A stretch of DNA of 64,000 bases from assembly GCA_009377605.1 (NCBI GenBank), contig WHTT01000009.1:48043-112042 (forward strand). The letters run 5' to 3'. Positions 15,739 through 25,366 of this stretch are shown here, one piece after another (position 1 is the first letter of the stretch; every line of letters begins with the position of its first letter). The notes below the pieces were generated by a model, which saw only the letters and a list, made by a program, of their open reading frames with translations, did not search any database and was not told the origin of the DNA. Position numbers and translations under genes: made by a program. Source of the stretch: Luteitalea sp. GTDB lineage: Bacteria > Acidobacteriota > Vicinamibacteria > Vicinamibacterales > Vicinamibacteraceae.

Positions 15739-16589
15739 CGGCGGCTCGCCAACACGTTGTCGAACGCGATGCGCTCACCGGGGCTCAAGGCCGGCAGGTT
15801 GATCTCGGCGACGGCACCCTTCCTGAACCGAACGGGCACTGCAGCGACTCGACCGCGGGTGCTCTCCTCGCCGTCCAGCGTGGCGAAGCAAGTCAATTGG
15901 CGGCGGGCTCCATCCAAGAGCGCTTCGGCGACGCGAGCGCCCGCCGACGCCAGTGCGTGAACGCCAGGGGGCCAGAGACGCGGCACGCGTGCCTTGATTC
16001 GCGCCAGGGCGCTGACGCCGAGCACGGATGAGGGCCGGTCTCCGCCAATCGAGCCCTCTTCCCAGGCCACCACGACTCGATCAGGTGGCCGCCCGGCCAG
16101 CCACAGCTCCACGTGTTGCGGGGAGACGTGCGCTTCCAGCCCAACGGAGATCGCGACCGCCGCCGCGAGCGCTGCTGGGGCGGAGCCGACGATTGCTGCG
16201 CGCGGAACACCCAGCTCTTCCACAGCGCGTTCCACGAGCCAGGCGGCTGCCGGACCGGCGCAGACAATGGGCGCGCCGGCGTTGATCCTCAGCACCCGGC
16301 GTAGCAGATCCAGCCCCGTTTCACCCTGCCACTCACGCGACGGAGGGCCGGCCGCGTCGGCCAGGACCACCACGGCTGCGTCGCGAGTTGCTGCCTCGTC
16401 TGCGGCCGCGCTCACGCGCGTACCAAAGCCCTCGACCGGGCCAGCCTGACAGATGTCGAGCGCCTTGCCTCCCGCCAAGCGCTCAGCCTTGTCGATCAGG
16501 CGGATCTCGCGGAATCGGTCACCTCGAGCAAGCGCGTGCGCCAGATTGCCACCCAGGTCCCCGGCGCCGAGAACGACCGCGACGGACAT
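15735..16589 (-). CDS. Degenerate malate/lactate dehydrogenase-like protein
   Basis: A 284-residue protein starting with the Rossmann motif VAVVLGAGDLGGNLAHALARG and an acidic residue at the end of the second strand (RLIDKAE), followed by GGKALDICQ, as in MDH/LDH. The catalytic region departs from active enzymes: the substrate-loop arginines are not in their usual context, and the His of the GEHG/HG motif is missing. The C-terminal part ends in LPALSPGERIAFDNV, like real MDHs. It may bind NAD(H) without normal catalysis. ATGA-coupled to the CNNM genes, so possibly a redox-sensing partner of them; this is speculation. Confidence 0.65.
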   Translation of the reverse strand: MSVAVVLGAGDLGGNLAHALARGDRFREIRLIDKAERLAGGKALDICQAGPVEGFGTRVSAAADEAATRDAAVVVLADAAGPPSREWQGETGLDLLRRVLRINAGAPIVCAGPAAAWLVERAVEELGVPRAAIVGSAPAALAAAVAISVGLEAHVSPQHVELWLAGRPPDRVVVAWEEGSIGGDRPSSVLGVSALARIKARVPRLWPPGVHALASAGARVAEALLDGARRQLTCFATLDGEESTRGRVAAVPVRFRKGAVAEINLPALSPGERIAFDNVLASRR

Positions 16590-16749
16590 AACGCACGGCG
16601 ATTGTACCAGTGGAGGCGTGTAACGTGCTGCCTGCGCCCGAAGCGCGGCTCGTTCACCGTCGCGGCGATCCATGGTCAGCTCCGAGCCGTGGAGGCGGAG
16701 GATGCGGAAGCCATGAGCCATCTCGTCAGGTCTCAAGTAATCTGTAACG

Positions 16750-17469
16750 ATGACTCATGAAGCTTCTCTATCCGGAAAAGTAGTGGTCGTGACCGGTGGG
16801 TCACGAGGCATCGGTCTCGCCACGGCGCAGGCGTTCCTCCGTCGTGGCGCTGCCGTTGTGATCAGCGGGCTGGATGAAGAGCACCTGCGCGCTGCGCGGC
16901 AAACACTGGGAGACGACCAGGTCGAAGCCGTGCGTGCGGACGTCCAGAGCCCGCATGATGCCGCACAGCTCGTGGAGGCCGCGGTCCGAGCCTTTGGTGG
17001 TCTCGACATCCTGATCAACAACGCCGGCGTCGGCCGCTTCGGTAACGTCGAGAAGCTGTCGACCGACGAGTGGAACCTTGTTCTTGGGACGAACCTGACT
17101 GGCGTGTTTCACTGCTGTCGGGCCGCAATTCCGCACCTGCGGCGGCGCGGAGGCGGTTGGATCATCAACGTCAGCAGCTTGGCGGGCATCAACGCTTTCA
17201 AGGGCGGGGCCGCCTATTGCGCGAGCAAGGCTGGCCTGGACGCCTTCACCGCGGCGCTGATGCAGGAAGTGCGCTACGACGGGATTCGCGTGGCGACGAT
17301 TGCGCCAGGCTCCGTGCGCACGGGATTCTCCGGTCGCGAGGAGGAAGGGGCGGATTGGAAGCTCGCCGCCGAAGACGTGGCCCAGGTCATCATCGATCTC
17401 GCGGAGCATCCGGCGCGCAGCCTGCCGAGCCGTGTCGAGCTCCGACCCTCGCAGCCAAAGAAAGGCTAG
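16750..17469 (+). CDS. Short-chain dehydrogenase/reductase (FabG-like)
   Basis: A 239-residue classical SDR. TGGSRGIG at 15-22 binds NAD(P), NNAG is at about 89-92, the catalytic Ser is in INVSSLAG and Tyr-x-x-x-Lys in YCASK. The basic residue after the Gly-rich turn suggests NADP+. The substrate is unknown; FabG-type 3-oxoacyl reduction is one option. It is followed 15 nt later by the metallo-beta-lactamase-fold gene. Confidence 0.9.
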   Translation: MTHEASLSGKVVVVTGGSRGIGLATAQAFLRRGAAVVISGLDEEHLRAARQTLGDDQVEAVRADVQSPHDAAQLVEAAVRAFGGLDILINNAGVGRFGNVEKLSTDEWNLVLGTNLTGVFHCCRAAIPHLRRRGGGWIINVSSLAGINAFKGGAAYCASKAGLDAFTAALMQEVRYDGIRVATIAPGSVRTGFSGREEEGADWKLAAEDVAQVIIDLAEHPARSLPSRVELRPSQPKKG

Positions 17470-17484
17470 GTAGGGGAGTAACGC

Positions 17485-18129
17485 ATGATTTTGGAGACAC
17501 GCGCCGTTCCCCCAATGCAGAAGAACGGCTATGTCCTCGGGTGTGAGGAGACGCACGTGGGCGTCATCATCGATCCAGGCGATGAAGTGAAGCTGTTGCT
17601 CGACTGCGCTGCACAGCATCGTCTCACCATCGCTTATATCCTGCTCACCCACGCGCACGTCGACCACATCTCGGGCGTCGGCGTCGCCAAGCAGGCGCTG
17701 GGGGCGCCCGTCGTGTTGCATCGAGACGATCAGTTTCTCTACGAGCGTGTCGTCCAACAGGCACTGGCGTTCGGTCTCCAGGCGGATCCGCAACCGCCGG
17801 TTGATCAGTTCTATGACGGACCCGGACCATGGCGCTTCGGGCGATATCAGCTGTTCGTGCACCACACGCCCGGGCACTCGCCTGGTGGCGTGTGCTTGCA
17901 GGTCGGTGGCCGAGGAGCTGCAGCTCCGGTACTGTTCGCAGGCGACTCCCTATTTGCCGGCTCGATCGGCCGCACGGACCTGCCTGGCGGCGACTACGCC
18001 ACGCTTATCAGGTCCATCCGCGAGGTCCTGTTCCCGTTTGGTGACGAGGCGATCGTTCATCCAGGGCATGGACCGTCGACCACAATCGGACGCGAGCGGC
18101 TCACGAATCCTTTTCTCAGTGACGAGTGA
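17485..18129 (+). CDS. Metallo-beta-lactamase-fold hydrolase (glyoxalase II-like)
   Basis: A 214-residue protein with the metal-binding THAHVDH (H-x-H-x-D-H), a second ligand His in HHTPGHSPGG, the bridging Asp in AGDSLF and a final His in HPGHGPSTT. The length and the FAGSIGRTDLPGGDY block match small MBL proteins annotated as YcbL or glyoxalase II-like. It probably hydrolyses a thioester such as S-lactoylglutathione or a related thiol conjugate. Likely co-transcribed with the SDR. Confidence 0.88.
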   Translation: MILETRAVPPMQKNGYVLGCEETHVGVIIDPGDEVKLLLDCAAQHRLTIAYILLTHAHVDHISGVGVAKQALGAPVVLHRDDQFLYERVVQQALAFGLQADPQPPVDQFYDGPGPWRFGRYQLFVHHTPGHSPGGVCLQVGGRGAAAPVLFAGDSLFAGSIGRTDLPGGDYATLIRSIREVLFPFGDEAIVHPGHGPSTTIGRERLTNPFLSDE

Positions 18130-18262
18130 CGAAACGGAGTGACGAGTGACGAGTGACGAGTGAGGGTGAACCAACGTCGGCTAACGGCTATTGAAGGCGG
18201 GTGCCTCGTTCGTCTATCGTCAGCCGCAGTGCTGCGGAGCTGCAGCTAGTCACTCGTCACTG
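18126..18262. repeat. Tandem GAGTGAC repeats with a matching inverted GTCACTCGTCACT
   Basis: After the hydrolase stop there are about five GAGTGAC-type units. About 100 nt later the complementary AGTCACTCGTCACTGTC follows inside the end of the FHA gene. The two arms can pair. The same unit occurs near 60165-60215. Confidence 0.7.
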
Positions 18263-18558
18263 TCTTTCCGGCACCTGAGCTCCATGCGGCCGACGCGCAG
18301 CCGATCACCGCTGGCGAGGACGGCGCGGTGGATGCGCTGGTCGTTGACGTACGTGCCGTTGGTGCTGTCGAGGTCCTCCACCTCGAGATCGCCGCTCGCG
18401 AGCGCCGTGACGCGGCAATGCAGGCGCGACACCATGACCGCATCAATCACGAAGTCTGCCCGAACAGCGCGACCGATGGTCCGGATTCCAGAGGAGATAC
18501 GAAACGTCAGCTCAGGGGCGTCGCCGTCGGCTGTCTCCAAGATCCACATAGGAAGCAC
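18250..18558 (-). CDS. FHA-domain protein
   Basis: A 102-residue protein that is almost entirely one forkhead-associated domain. It has IGRAVRADFVI, the phosphothreonine-contacting S-R-x-H (VSRLHCRV), and STNGTYVNDQRI. It would bind a phosphothreonine on a partner protein. No Ser/Thr kinase is in the window. The last codons overlap the tandem GTCACT repeat. Confidence 0.88.
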   Translation of the reverse strand: MLPMWILETADGDAPELTFRISSGIRTIGRAVRADFVIDAVMVSRLHCRVTALASGDLEVEDLDSTNGTYVNDQRIHRAVLASGDRLRVGRMELRCRKDSDE

Positions 18559-18583
18559 CGAGAACCCTTGGAGCTCGCGAGCA

Positions 18584-18645
18584 CGGCGCGTTCGGCGAAC
18601 GCGCCCTACCAGGACGGTGGTAGGGCCGCCTCGCCGAGGCGGCCG
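18584..18645. repeat. Two head-to-head copies of the GTAGGG palindromic element
   Basis: A half-element GCGTTCGGCGAACGCGCCCTACC is followed 8 nt later by GGTAGGGCCGCCTCGCCGAGGCGGCC, immediately before the transhydrogenase stop codon. Confidence 0.85.
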
Positions 18646-19839
18646 CTAACCTTTGGTCTCCACCATGTCCGGTAACCCGAGCAGCGCCCGAACACGCGGA
18701 TGCACGACCTCACCGTTTCTCGTCAGCAGCGTCTCGCGCGTGATCTCGTCCTCGAGATTCACGACGAGCGCTCCATCACGAGCGAGATGTTGCACGAACG
18801 TGACGAGGTTCTTCGAGTACATCTGGCTGGCGTGATAAGGCACGGTCGCCGGTAGGTTCGTTGGGCCGAGGATCGTGACACCCTCGACGACAACCGTTTC
18901 GTTCGCCTTGGTCAGCTCGCAGTTGCCGCCGCGCTCGGCGGCCAAGTCGACGATGACCGAGCCTGGCGCCATCGCCGAGACCATATCCTTTGTCACGAGC
19001 ACCGGCGCGGGCTTTCCAGGTACGACGGCCGTCGAGATGACCACGTCGCTTGCGGCCACAGTCCGCGCCATCAGCTCCTGTTGGCGCCGGTAGAACGACT
19101 CGTCCTGCGCCGTCGCATAGCCCCCCTTGTCCTCGGGCGCCGCGGCTTCGAGCGGCAGCTCGACGAATTTCGCCCCCAGGCTCTCGATCTGTTCCTTGAC
19201 CGCTGGGCGCACGTCGTAGCCCTCGACGCGTGCGCCGAGGCGCCGCGCCACCGCAATGGCCTGTAAGCCGGCCACGCCAGCCCCGATGACGAGCACGCGG
19301 GCCGGCGCCAGCGTTCCCGCTGCCGTCGTCAGCATCGGGAACATCCGGGTGAGCGCACTTGCAGCCAGCACCACGGCTTTGTACCCGCTGACCGTGGCCA
19401 TTGACGAAAGTGCGTCCATGCTCTGGGCGCGCGTGATGCGCGGGACGAGCTCCACCGCGAAGCTTGTCGTCCCCCGCGCAGCCAACGCTGTCGTGCTCTC
19501 GCCGGCGTCCAGCGGATCGGCAAAGCCGATGACCGCCTGCTCCGACCCGAAGAGCGGCAGGTCGGCGCTGCCCGTTTCTGGATTCGCGCCGGGCGTTCGC
19601 ACTTGGAGGAGCACTCGAGCGCCCTGAAAGACGTCGGCGCGGGAGGCCGCCAGCTCGGCGCCCTTCGCTGTGTATTCCTCATCCCTGAATCCGGCCGCCT
19701 CGCCCGCTCCCGCTTCGACCAGCACGCGAAGTCCCACCTTTGTCAGAAGCGGCACGTGCGCCGGGACGAGCGCCACCCGGTCTTCGCCTGGCGCCGTTTC
19801 TCTTGGCACACCCAGAACCAACATCTCGGTCATCTCCAC
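18646..19839 (-). CDS. pntA: NAD(P) transhydrogenase subunit alpha, part 1 (domain I)
   Basis: A 397-residue soluble NAD(H)-binding domain like PntAA/alanine dehydrogenase. N-terminal GVPRETAPGEDRVALVP, RNA-like loop residues RITRAQSMDALSSMA, Rossmann VIGAGVAGLQAI at about 182-193, and LAAERGGNCE near the nucleotide site. The enzyme transfers hydride between NADH and NADP+ across the membrane and needs membrane and NADP-binding subunits (PntAB, PntB). Neither follows here; the downstream gene is the FHA protein. Confidence 0.9.
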   Translation of the reverse strand: MEMTEMLVLGVPRETAPGEDRVALVPAHVPLLTKVGLRVLVEAGAGEAAGFRDEEYTAKGAELAASRADVFQGARVLLQVRTPGANPETGSADLPLFGSEQAVIGFADPLDAGESTTALAARGTTSFAVELVPRITRAQSMDALSSMATVSGYKAVVLAASALTRMFPMLTTAAGTLAPARVLVIGAGVAGLQAIAVARRLGARVEGYDVRPAVKEQIESLGAKFVELPLEAAAPEDKGGYATAQDESFYRRQQELMARTVAASDVVISTAVVPGKPAPVLVTKDMVSAMAPGSVIVDLAAERGGNCELTKANETVVVEGVTILGPTNLPATVPYHASQMYSKNLVTFVQHLARDGALVVNLEDEITRETLLTRNGEVVHPRVRALLGLPDMVETKG

Positions 19840-20197
19840 CGGATTATAAGGGCCAGGGGGCAGGAATCGGGATTCAGGAATCGGGATTCAGGAAACGGCC
19901 CTTCGACTCGCTTCGCTCGCTCAGGGCCATTCGACTCGTCAACGGCTTGCCATGAGCGAGCCTGACGGGGCGCCGAGGCGTCAGGTGAGTCGAATGGGAA
20001 ACGGGAAACAGGCTTGCCTAGCCGTAGCCCGCCTTCGCTATCGCATTCGCACGGCCTGCCTAGCCGTAGCTCGCCGGAGGCGAGCGAAGGCTGGTGAACC
20101 TCTGCGGCATTGGCTCCGTCAAACAGGCAGGCCTCGGTCAGGCAAGCAGGTCGAAGGAGGTTCGGGGCTCCCTCCCATTCCGAGGACACGAGGAAGC
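19840..20197. repeat. Repeat-rich gap: GGAATCGGGATTC units and CTAGCCGTAGCTCGCCGGAGGCGAG units
   Basis: No gene is seen. From about 19855 there are two to three GGAATCGGGATTCA units. At 20014-20100 the element GCCTAGCCGTAGC appears twice, the second followed by the palindromic CTCGCCGGAGGCGAG. The first family recurs at 37196-37226 and 48838-48910, and the second at 48803-48836. Confidence 0.75.
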
Positions 20198-20515
20198 ATG
20201 GCAAGGAAGCACAGGCGGTTGTGGTGGTGGGGCGTCGGCGCGCTCGTCTTGGTCGCGGGCGGATTCGCGTTGGCGGGCTCCTCCCGCTCTCAGGGGGCGA
20301 TCGACTCGTCACTGCTGGCCACTGTCGAGCGCGGCACGATGGTGCAATCGGTCGTCGCGACCGGCAAAGTGGAGCCCATCGGCCAGGTCGAAATCAAATC
20401 GAAGGCCAATGGGATCATCGAGAAGCTTTACGTGGACGTTGGCGATCGCGTCGAGGTCGGTCAGCCAGGTGAGAGACACAATCGGTCGCAGGCACCGCTT
20501 CAATCCCGCGGATGA
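20198..20515 (+). pseudogene. Truncated MacA/HlyD-type membrane fusion protein (5' fragment)
   Basis: A start with signal/anchor helix (LWWWGVGALVLVAGGFALAG) leads into the typical MacA N-terminus, ATVERGTMVQSVVATGKVEP, then IKSKANGIIEKLYVDVGDRVEVGQPG. After about 92 residues homology stops and the frame reads nonsense to 20515. Periplasmic adaptors of this family are about 400 residues, so most of the gene is gone. The sequence directly after the break is the 3' end of a macB-type permease gene in another frame. Confidence 0.85.
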
Positions 20516-21002
20516 GCGCGCGATCATGATCAACGACTCGGTCGAGAACAGCGCCACCTTCGCCGGCATCTCAAACGGCCTGAAGGTCGTGCTGGCGTTC
20601 ATTGGCGTGCTCACACTCGCGATTGGCGGCGTTGGCATCATGAACATCATGTTCGTGTCCGTCACCGAGCGCACGCGTGAGATTGGGATTCGAAAGGCGC
20701 TCGGCGCGCGCAGGAGAGAGATTCTCCTCCAGTTCCTGATCGAAGGCCTCGTCATCACGGCAGCGGGCGGGGCGCTTGGCATTGCGGCCTCAGGCGCCCT
20801 GGTCTGGTTGTTCAGCCCACGACCCTTTCTGGCGGAGCTCTTCGACGATGTGACGCGCAGCACCGATATTCACTTGGTGCTCTCTGCGCAATTGCTTGGC
20901 CTCTCGACGGCGATTCTGATGGGCGTTGGCCTCGTCAGCGGTCTGCTGCCCGCCCTCCGCGCCTCTCGACTCGATCCGATCGAGGCGCTGCGGTATGAGT
21001 GA
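20470..21002 (+). pseudogene. MacB-type ABC permease 3' fragment
   Basis: From about 20470 the frame encodes VRDTIGRRHRFNPADERAI, then FIGVLTLAIGGVGIMNIMFV, SVTERTREIGIRKALGAR, and the normal C-terminus LDPIEALRYE. These are the last 175 or so residues of a MacB/FtsX-type permease with three membrane segments. There is no N-terminal half, no start signal, and the reading frame differs from the macA fragment it is joined to. Confidence 0.85.
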
Positions 21003-21078
21003 ATCTGGGCCACGCGGTCGACGTACGGTTCGGCGTCGACGCCGAGTACTGCATCCGTTTGACGTCTTGTTCTATGAC

Positions 21079-22546
21079 TTACATCGCCACGGACTGCCCA
21101 GTGGAAACGCCCATGCCTGAGGCAACGGACGCTGGGTGATCTCGCAGCACGTCGAGCGCAAAGTGCAGGTCGAGGCGTTCACCGAACCAATGAGGGGTGG
21201 CCGTGTCGGGGCGGATGCGAATGCCGGCCGCCGCCAGCCGCGCGGTGTTGGGCGCGAGCGGATGCTGGATGTGATTGCTATCGCGTTTCCAGCGCGGCGC
21301 GCGCGGGCAGGGCGGTAGCGGCCGGCCGTCGGGTCGGCGTACAGCCACGGTTCCATCCGGCGCCCGCGTGAGCGTGAAGCCTTCTTCGTGCACTGCGCGA
21401 TGATGGCGTTTGCAGAGCAAGGCAAGGTTAGTCAGTCGAGTCGCCCCGCCGTGACCACCAATGATGAAGGTGGTGCGCGTCGCAGTGCCGCGCCGTACAT
21501 CCTGGGAACTGGCAGTGACGATCGCGGGCCGCGAGCGCCCGCCGGATCGCTGGGGAGATCGATCGTCGTTTCCGCCCGACATCGAGCACCGTGCCGTCTG
21601 GCCCATGCCGCATCACCACCGTCGACGCGTCGCACGCCATGCGTCGCGACGTTTCCGAGGAAACGTGTGTGCCGTCCACATGCTCCAGCACGGCCTGGTC
21701 CGCGTCCGACGCGACCACCTGCTCAGCGGTCGCTCCAGCGTCTGCTTTCAGCGTGTCGTCGTCGACGTGAAGCACCACTTGGTAGCGATCGCCGGCCGTC
21801 CCGCGATCCAAGTCACTCGCCAGCGCACTCTCGGCCAACAGGCCGAGCGCATCCGCGCGGCGTTGGCCGGGTGTGACTTCTGCGGTGGCATCGTCGCGCG
21901 GGTCGCTCGCGCTCTCGCGAAACAGCCGATCGCCTGCCGCCTCGAGCGCTCGTTGCACCACGGCGCCGAGCTCCGGCGTGAGCCGGCCGCGAATCACCAG
22001 CGTGCCGTCCTCCTCGACCCAGGTCTGGAGATACCGCTGCTGATGCCGCCGGGCGGTCTCCCGCGCTTCGTCCAAGCGATCGGCGCGGCGCCAGGCGCGC
22101 ACCAACCGCTCGACCTGCGACGCGGTGCCACCCTGCACCGCCCCTAGCAGCCGCGATTCATTCTCGGGCGTTGCGATCCTCGTCAAGGCGCGGACCTTCG
22201 AGTAACTCAGCTCGCCGCGCTCCATGGCGGCGCTGATCAGCGGCAGCCGCGCCAGGGCACGCGCCACGCGCACCTTCTCGCGGGCGGCGCCGGGATCCAG
22301 GCCGGCGCGCCAACTCAGCCAGTGCGCGCACGACAGGCAGCCGCCATCGTTCCAGCAGGCTCGCTCATCGAACTCTCGGATCAAGACCAACAGTTCGTAG
22401 GTCGCGGCCTGAATGCGCGCAGAGAGCTCGGCGATCGCATCGCCGAGGCGTTCGATCTCCTCCTCTGAGACCGGCGTCCGTGCCTGGGGCCGCGCTTCAC
22501 CGATCGAGGTGTTGGAGGTCGCATGTCGTGATTCGTGAAGAGACAT
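21079..22546 (-). pseudogene. DUF222-HNH endonuclease, frameshifted
   Basis: The first frame (22546 down to about 21440) encodes a DUF222 region and the start of the HNH nuclease (RDRHCQFPGCTARHCDAHHLHHW). A stop follows shortly after. The missing part (GGATRLTNLALLCKRHHRAVHEEGF) is in another frame down to 21079. A single-base insertion in the G/T-rich TGGTGGTCACGGCGGGG near 21450 explains both. The joined product would be about 489 residues, a normal length. Either a pseudogene or a sequencing error. Confidence 0.85.
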
Positions 22547-22899
22547 GGACCATCATAACCCCCGGCATTCTCGGCCTCGTGTACGCTTCCAGGTGCCACG
22601 AAATTAGCCTGGGGGTCTCCGTGACCCTTCTTTGGCGAACAACGGTTGCCAGACGGGCAGTATGCGCTTCCAGTAGGCGTCCTAGCGCGGCGTCTCAATT
22701 ACGGAGCACTCCTCGAAAAAAGCCTGTCAAGCAAAAAGTGGGGTCCGGACCGGGAGCATGGGTAACAGTTCAGACCGTGACATTCGAGTCTGGTCAAACG
22801 GCGAGGTCGAGTTGCACCCGTGCTCGCCTGATCCGGGCGGGGACAGTCCAGCACAAGCTTTTGTGTCGGCCCAGGCCGCGGCTGCACAGAATTCAGGAC
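22547..22899. other. Gene-free gap with a possible solo IS481-like terminal repeat
   Basis: No gene is visible. On the minus strand at about 22738-22777 the sequence reads GAACTGTTACCCATGCTCCC followed by GGTCCGGACCCC, which resembles the ends of IS481-family elements; no transposase accompanies it. The resemblance is from memory only. Confidence 0.3.
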
Positions 22900-24450
22900 C
22901 TACGCGTCCGAGCGGAGCGTCTGGCACGGATCGACGCGCGTCGCGTGCCGCGCGGGCTGATATGCTGCGACTGCCGTCGCCGCCATGACGAGGAGGAGAC
23001 CGGCCGAAAAGGCTCCGACGTCGAGCAGCGAAATGCCCTCGAATGGGACGTTCGCGTCCAGGATCTTCATCACGGCAAACCCAGCGACCAGGCCGATGAA
23101 TGCACCGATCCCCGCCAGCCGTATGGATTGCTTCAAGACGAGGCCGACCACCGCCCCGCCCGTTGCGCCCAGCGCCATGCGGAGGCCGATCTCCTTCCTG
23201 CGCTGGCTCAGCGCGTACGACAACACACCGTACAACCCGGTCACGCTTAGGGCCAGCGCCACGGCACCGAGCAGCGATCCAATCCATGAAGCCGCCAGAA
23301 GCGGATACATCTGCAAGTCGCGCACCTCGCCAAGAGGCAATGCCTCGAATACCTGCGGATTCGGAACGATTCGGCTGAAGATCTCCTGGAGCGTTTCGGG
23401 GCCGAGATCGCGATCCGTGTGACCCCGAACGAGGACTGCCGTGGCGTGGGCGTCGGCCGGACCTATCGGCAGGTAGATGTGCCCGGCGTCATGTCCCGCG
23501 ACCAGCATGCCGGTGACGATGTCGCGGACCGTGCCGATGACGGTGACCTCACGATACGCGGCAAACTCGTCGACCGGGCGACCCTCGGCCGGGTCGATTC
23601 TGATCGTCTTGCCGATCGGATCCTCACCGGGCCAGAACGCATTGGCGGTGGAAGCGCTGACGATCACCACGCGTGCGGCCGAGCGTGCCTCGTCGATGTG
23701 AAACCCCCGGTCCCGCGCCGCGTTGAACAAACGGATTCCCGCTTGTGACGGCAACCGAGGCTACTCGTGGGTCGGCCGACAGACCTCCAGCGAGGGGACG
23801 TGCCAGCTCGTCCGGATCGCCACGGACATTCACCGAGATCACGCCTTGCGTGTCGAAGCCGAGGTCCATGGCAGCGACGGCGGCACCATTCCGCGCGAGC
23901 GTCACCGCCGTGATGGCGAGGACGAGCGCCACGGCCACTTGCGCGATGACGAGGGCGTTGCGCAGCCTGAATCGACCGCGCGTGGCGCGACCGTGGCCCC
24001 GCAGTGCATCCGTCAGGGAGAGCCGTGATGCCTCCAGCGACGGCAGCAGGGCGAACAGCAACGTCGCTAACGCCGACACCGCCAGCGCGAACAGGAACAC
24101 CCGATAGTCGAACGTCAGTGGGGCCAGGCGCAGGATGGGGGCCACGGACGGCGGCAGGGTGCTATACAGCGTGAGCCACGCGACCCGAAGGCCCAACGCA
24201 GCGAGTGCGAGACCAGTAAGGCCTGCAAGGACAGATATGAAGAGCCCCTCGGTCAGCATCTGCCGCACTACGCGGCTCCGGCTCGCGCCGATGGCGAGGC
24301 GAACCGCCATTTCACGGTGGCGCGCGATCGCGCGCGCAAGCATCACGTTCGACACGTTCGCACACGACGTGACGAGCACGAGCAGGAACGCCGCGAACAC
24401 CGGCGAGAACATTGCGACCATCTCGATCGACAGCGTGTTGGGCGACGGCT
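22900..24450 (-). pseudogene. ADOP-family (MacB-like) permease, 5'-truncated with internal frameshift
   Basis: The upstream part (about 24450 to 23740) encodes TSCANVSNVMLARAIARHRE, and LEASRLSLTDALRGHGR with several membrane helices. The downstream part in another frame (23754 to 22900) encodes IVSASTANAFWPGEDPIGKT, the C-terminal helices and QRRKEIGLRMALGATGG. Near 23740 the frame changes and about 50 expected residues are missing between them, so an internal deletion caused the shift. The N-terminal periplasmic domain and first helix are absent: homology ends where the lyase gene on the other strand begins. Confidence 0.85.
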
Positions 24451-25194
24451 GAGGCCGTACCTCTGCACCGTGATGGCCTGTTCGTGATGCCCAATCCGTG
24501 GGATATCGGCTCGGCGAAGCTGCTCGCCTCCCTCGGGTTTGCGGCGCTGGCCACCACGAGCTCGGGCCACGCGGCGAGCCTTGGGCGACCCGACCGCCAC
24601 GTCACGCTCGACGAGCTGATTGAGCACGCGACGGCTCTCGCCCAAGCGGTCGACGTGCCGCTCAACGTCGACGCCGAGTGCTGCTTTGCCGAGGATACGG
24701 CTGGGATCGCGGACACGGTGGCGCGCCTGGCGCACACGGGCGCTGCAGGCTTCTCGATCGAGGATTTCAATCCGGTCGCCAAGCGCATCGACTCGATCGG
24801 TCGGGCAACCGAACGGGTCGGCGCGGCCGCTGCAGCGGCCAGGCGTGACGGGCTCATCCTTACAGCCAGGGCTGAGAATCACATCTGCGGGATCCAGGAT
24901 CTCGATGACACCATCAGGCGGCTGACCGCCTACCGCGATGCGGGCGCCGAAGTCGTATACGCGCCTGGCCTCACCGAGCTCGACGACATCGCGCGTGTGG
25001 TTTCTGCCGTCGGCATGCCGGTCAACGTCCTCCGGCTTGACAAAGGACCATCGATCGCGGAGCTGACCGCGGCTGGCGTCCGCCGTGTGTCGACCGGTGG
25101 TGCACTCGCCCGCGCAGCCTACGATGGTCTCCGCCAGGCTGCCACCGAGCTTTTCGAGTCGACATCAATCGTCGGTCAGCCGCCGAAGCGCTAA
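24448..25194 (+). CDS. Isocitrate lyase/PEP mutase-family protein, 5' end lost or displaced
   Basis: About 248 residues with LFVMPNPWDIGSAKLLASLG, the metal-binding NVDAECCF (D-x-E) region, and GGALARAAYDGL near the C-terminus, as in oxaloacetate decarboxylase or methylisocitrate-lyase-like enzymes that break C-C or C-P bonds of 2-oxo acids. Homology starts at about 24460 without a credible start codon and ribosome binding site; the next in-frame ATG (24487) would remove the first strand. The break coincides with the loss of the permease gene on the opposite strand, so both were cut by one event. Function is doubtful. Confidence 0.7.
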   Translation, partial: AEAVPLHRDGLFVMPNPWDIGSAKLLASLGFAALATTSSGHAASLGRPDRHVTLDELIEHATALAQAVDVPLNVDAECCFAEDTAGIADTVARLAHTGAAGFSIEDFNPVAKRIDSIGRATERVGAAAAAARRDGLILTARAENHICGIQDLDDTIRRLTAYRDAGAEVVYAPGLTELDDIARVVSAVGMPVNVLRLDKGPSIAELTAAGVRRVSTGGALARAAYDGLRQAATELFESTSIVGQPPKR

Positions 25195-25366
25195 ACCAGC
25201 GGCCCGCCCTTCACGGTCAGTTCGGTCGGCATGATGCTTGGCGCGCCGCGCGCCAGCTCTCCCTCGGGAAGATTGAGAGACTTAATCCGCCCTTCAGGTT
25301 CTGCTGACGCCGCTCCCGTCAATAGTGACGGATGGCAATGAGGTCACTGTTCACGAGGAGGGCGAC

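Noticed and set aside
16590..16736. Longer start for the malate-dehydrogenase-like gene
   Set aside because: The 49 extra residues precede the Rossmann motif, match no family sequence and would overlap the SDR promoter region.
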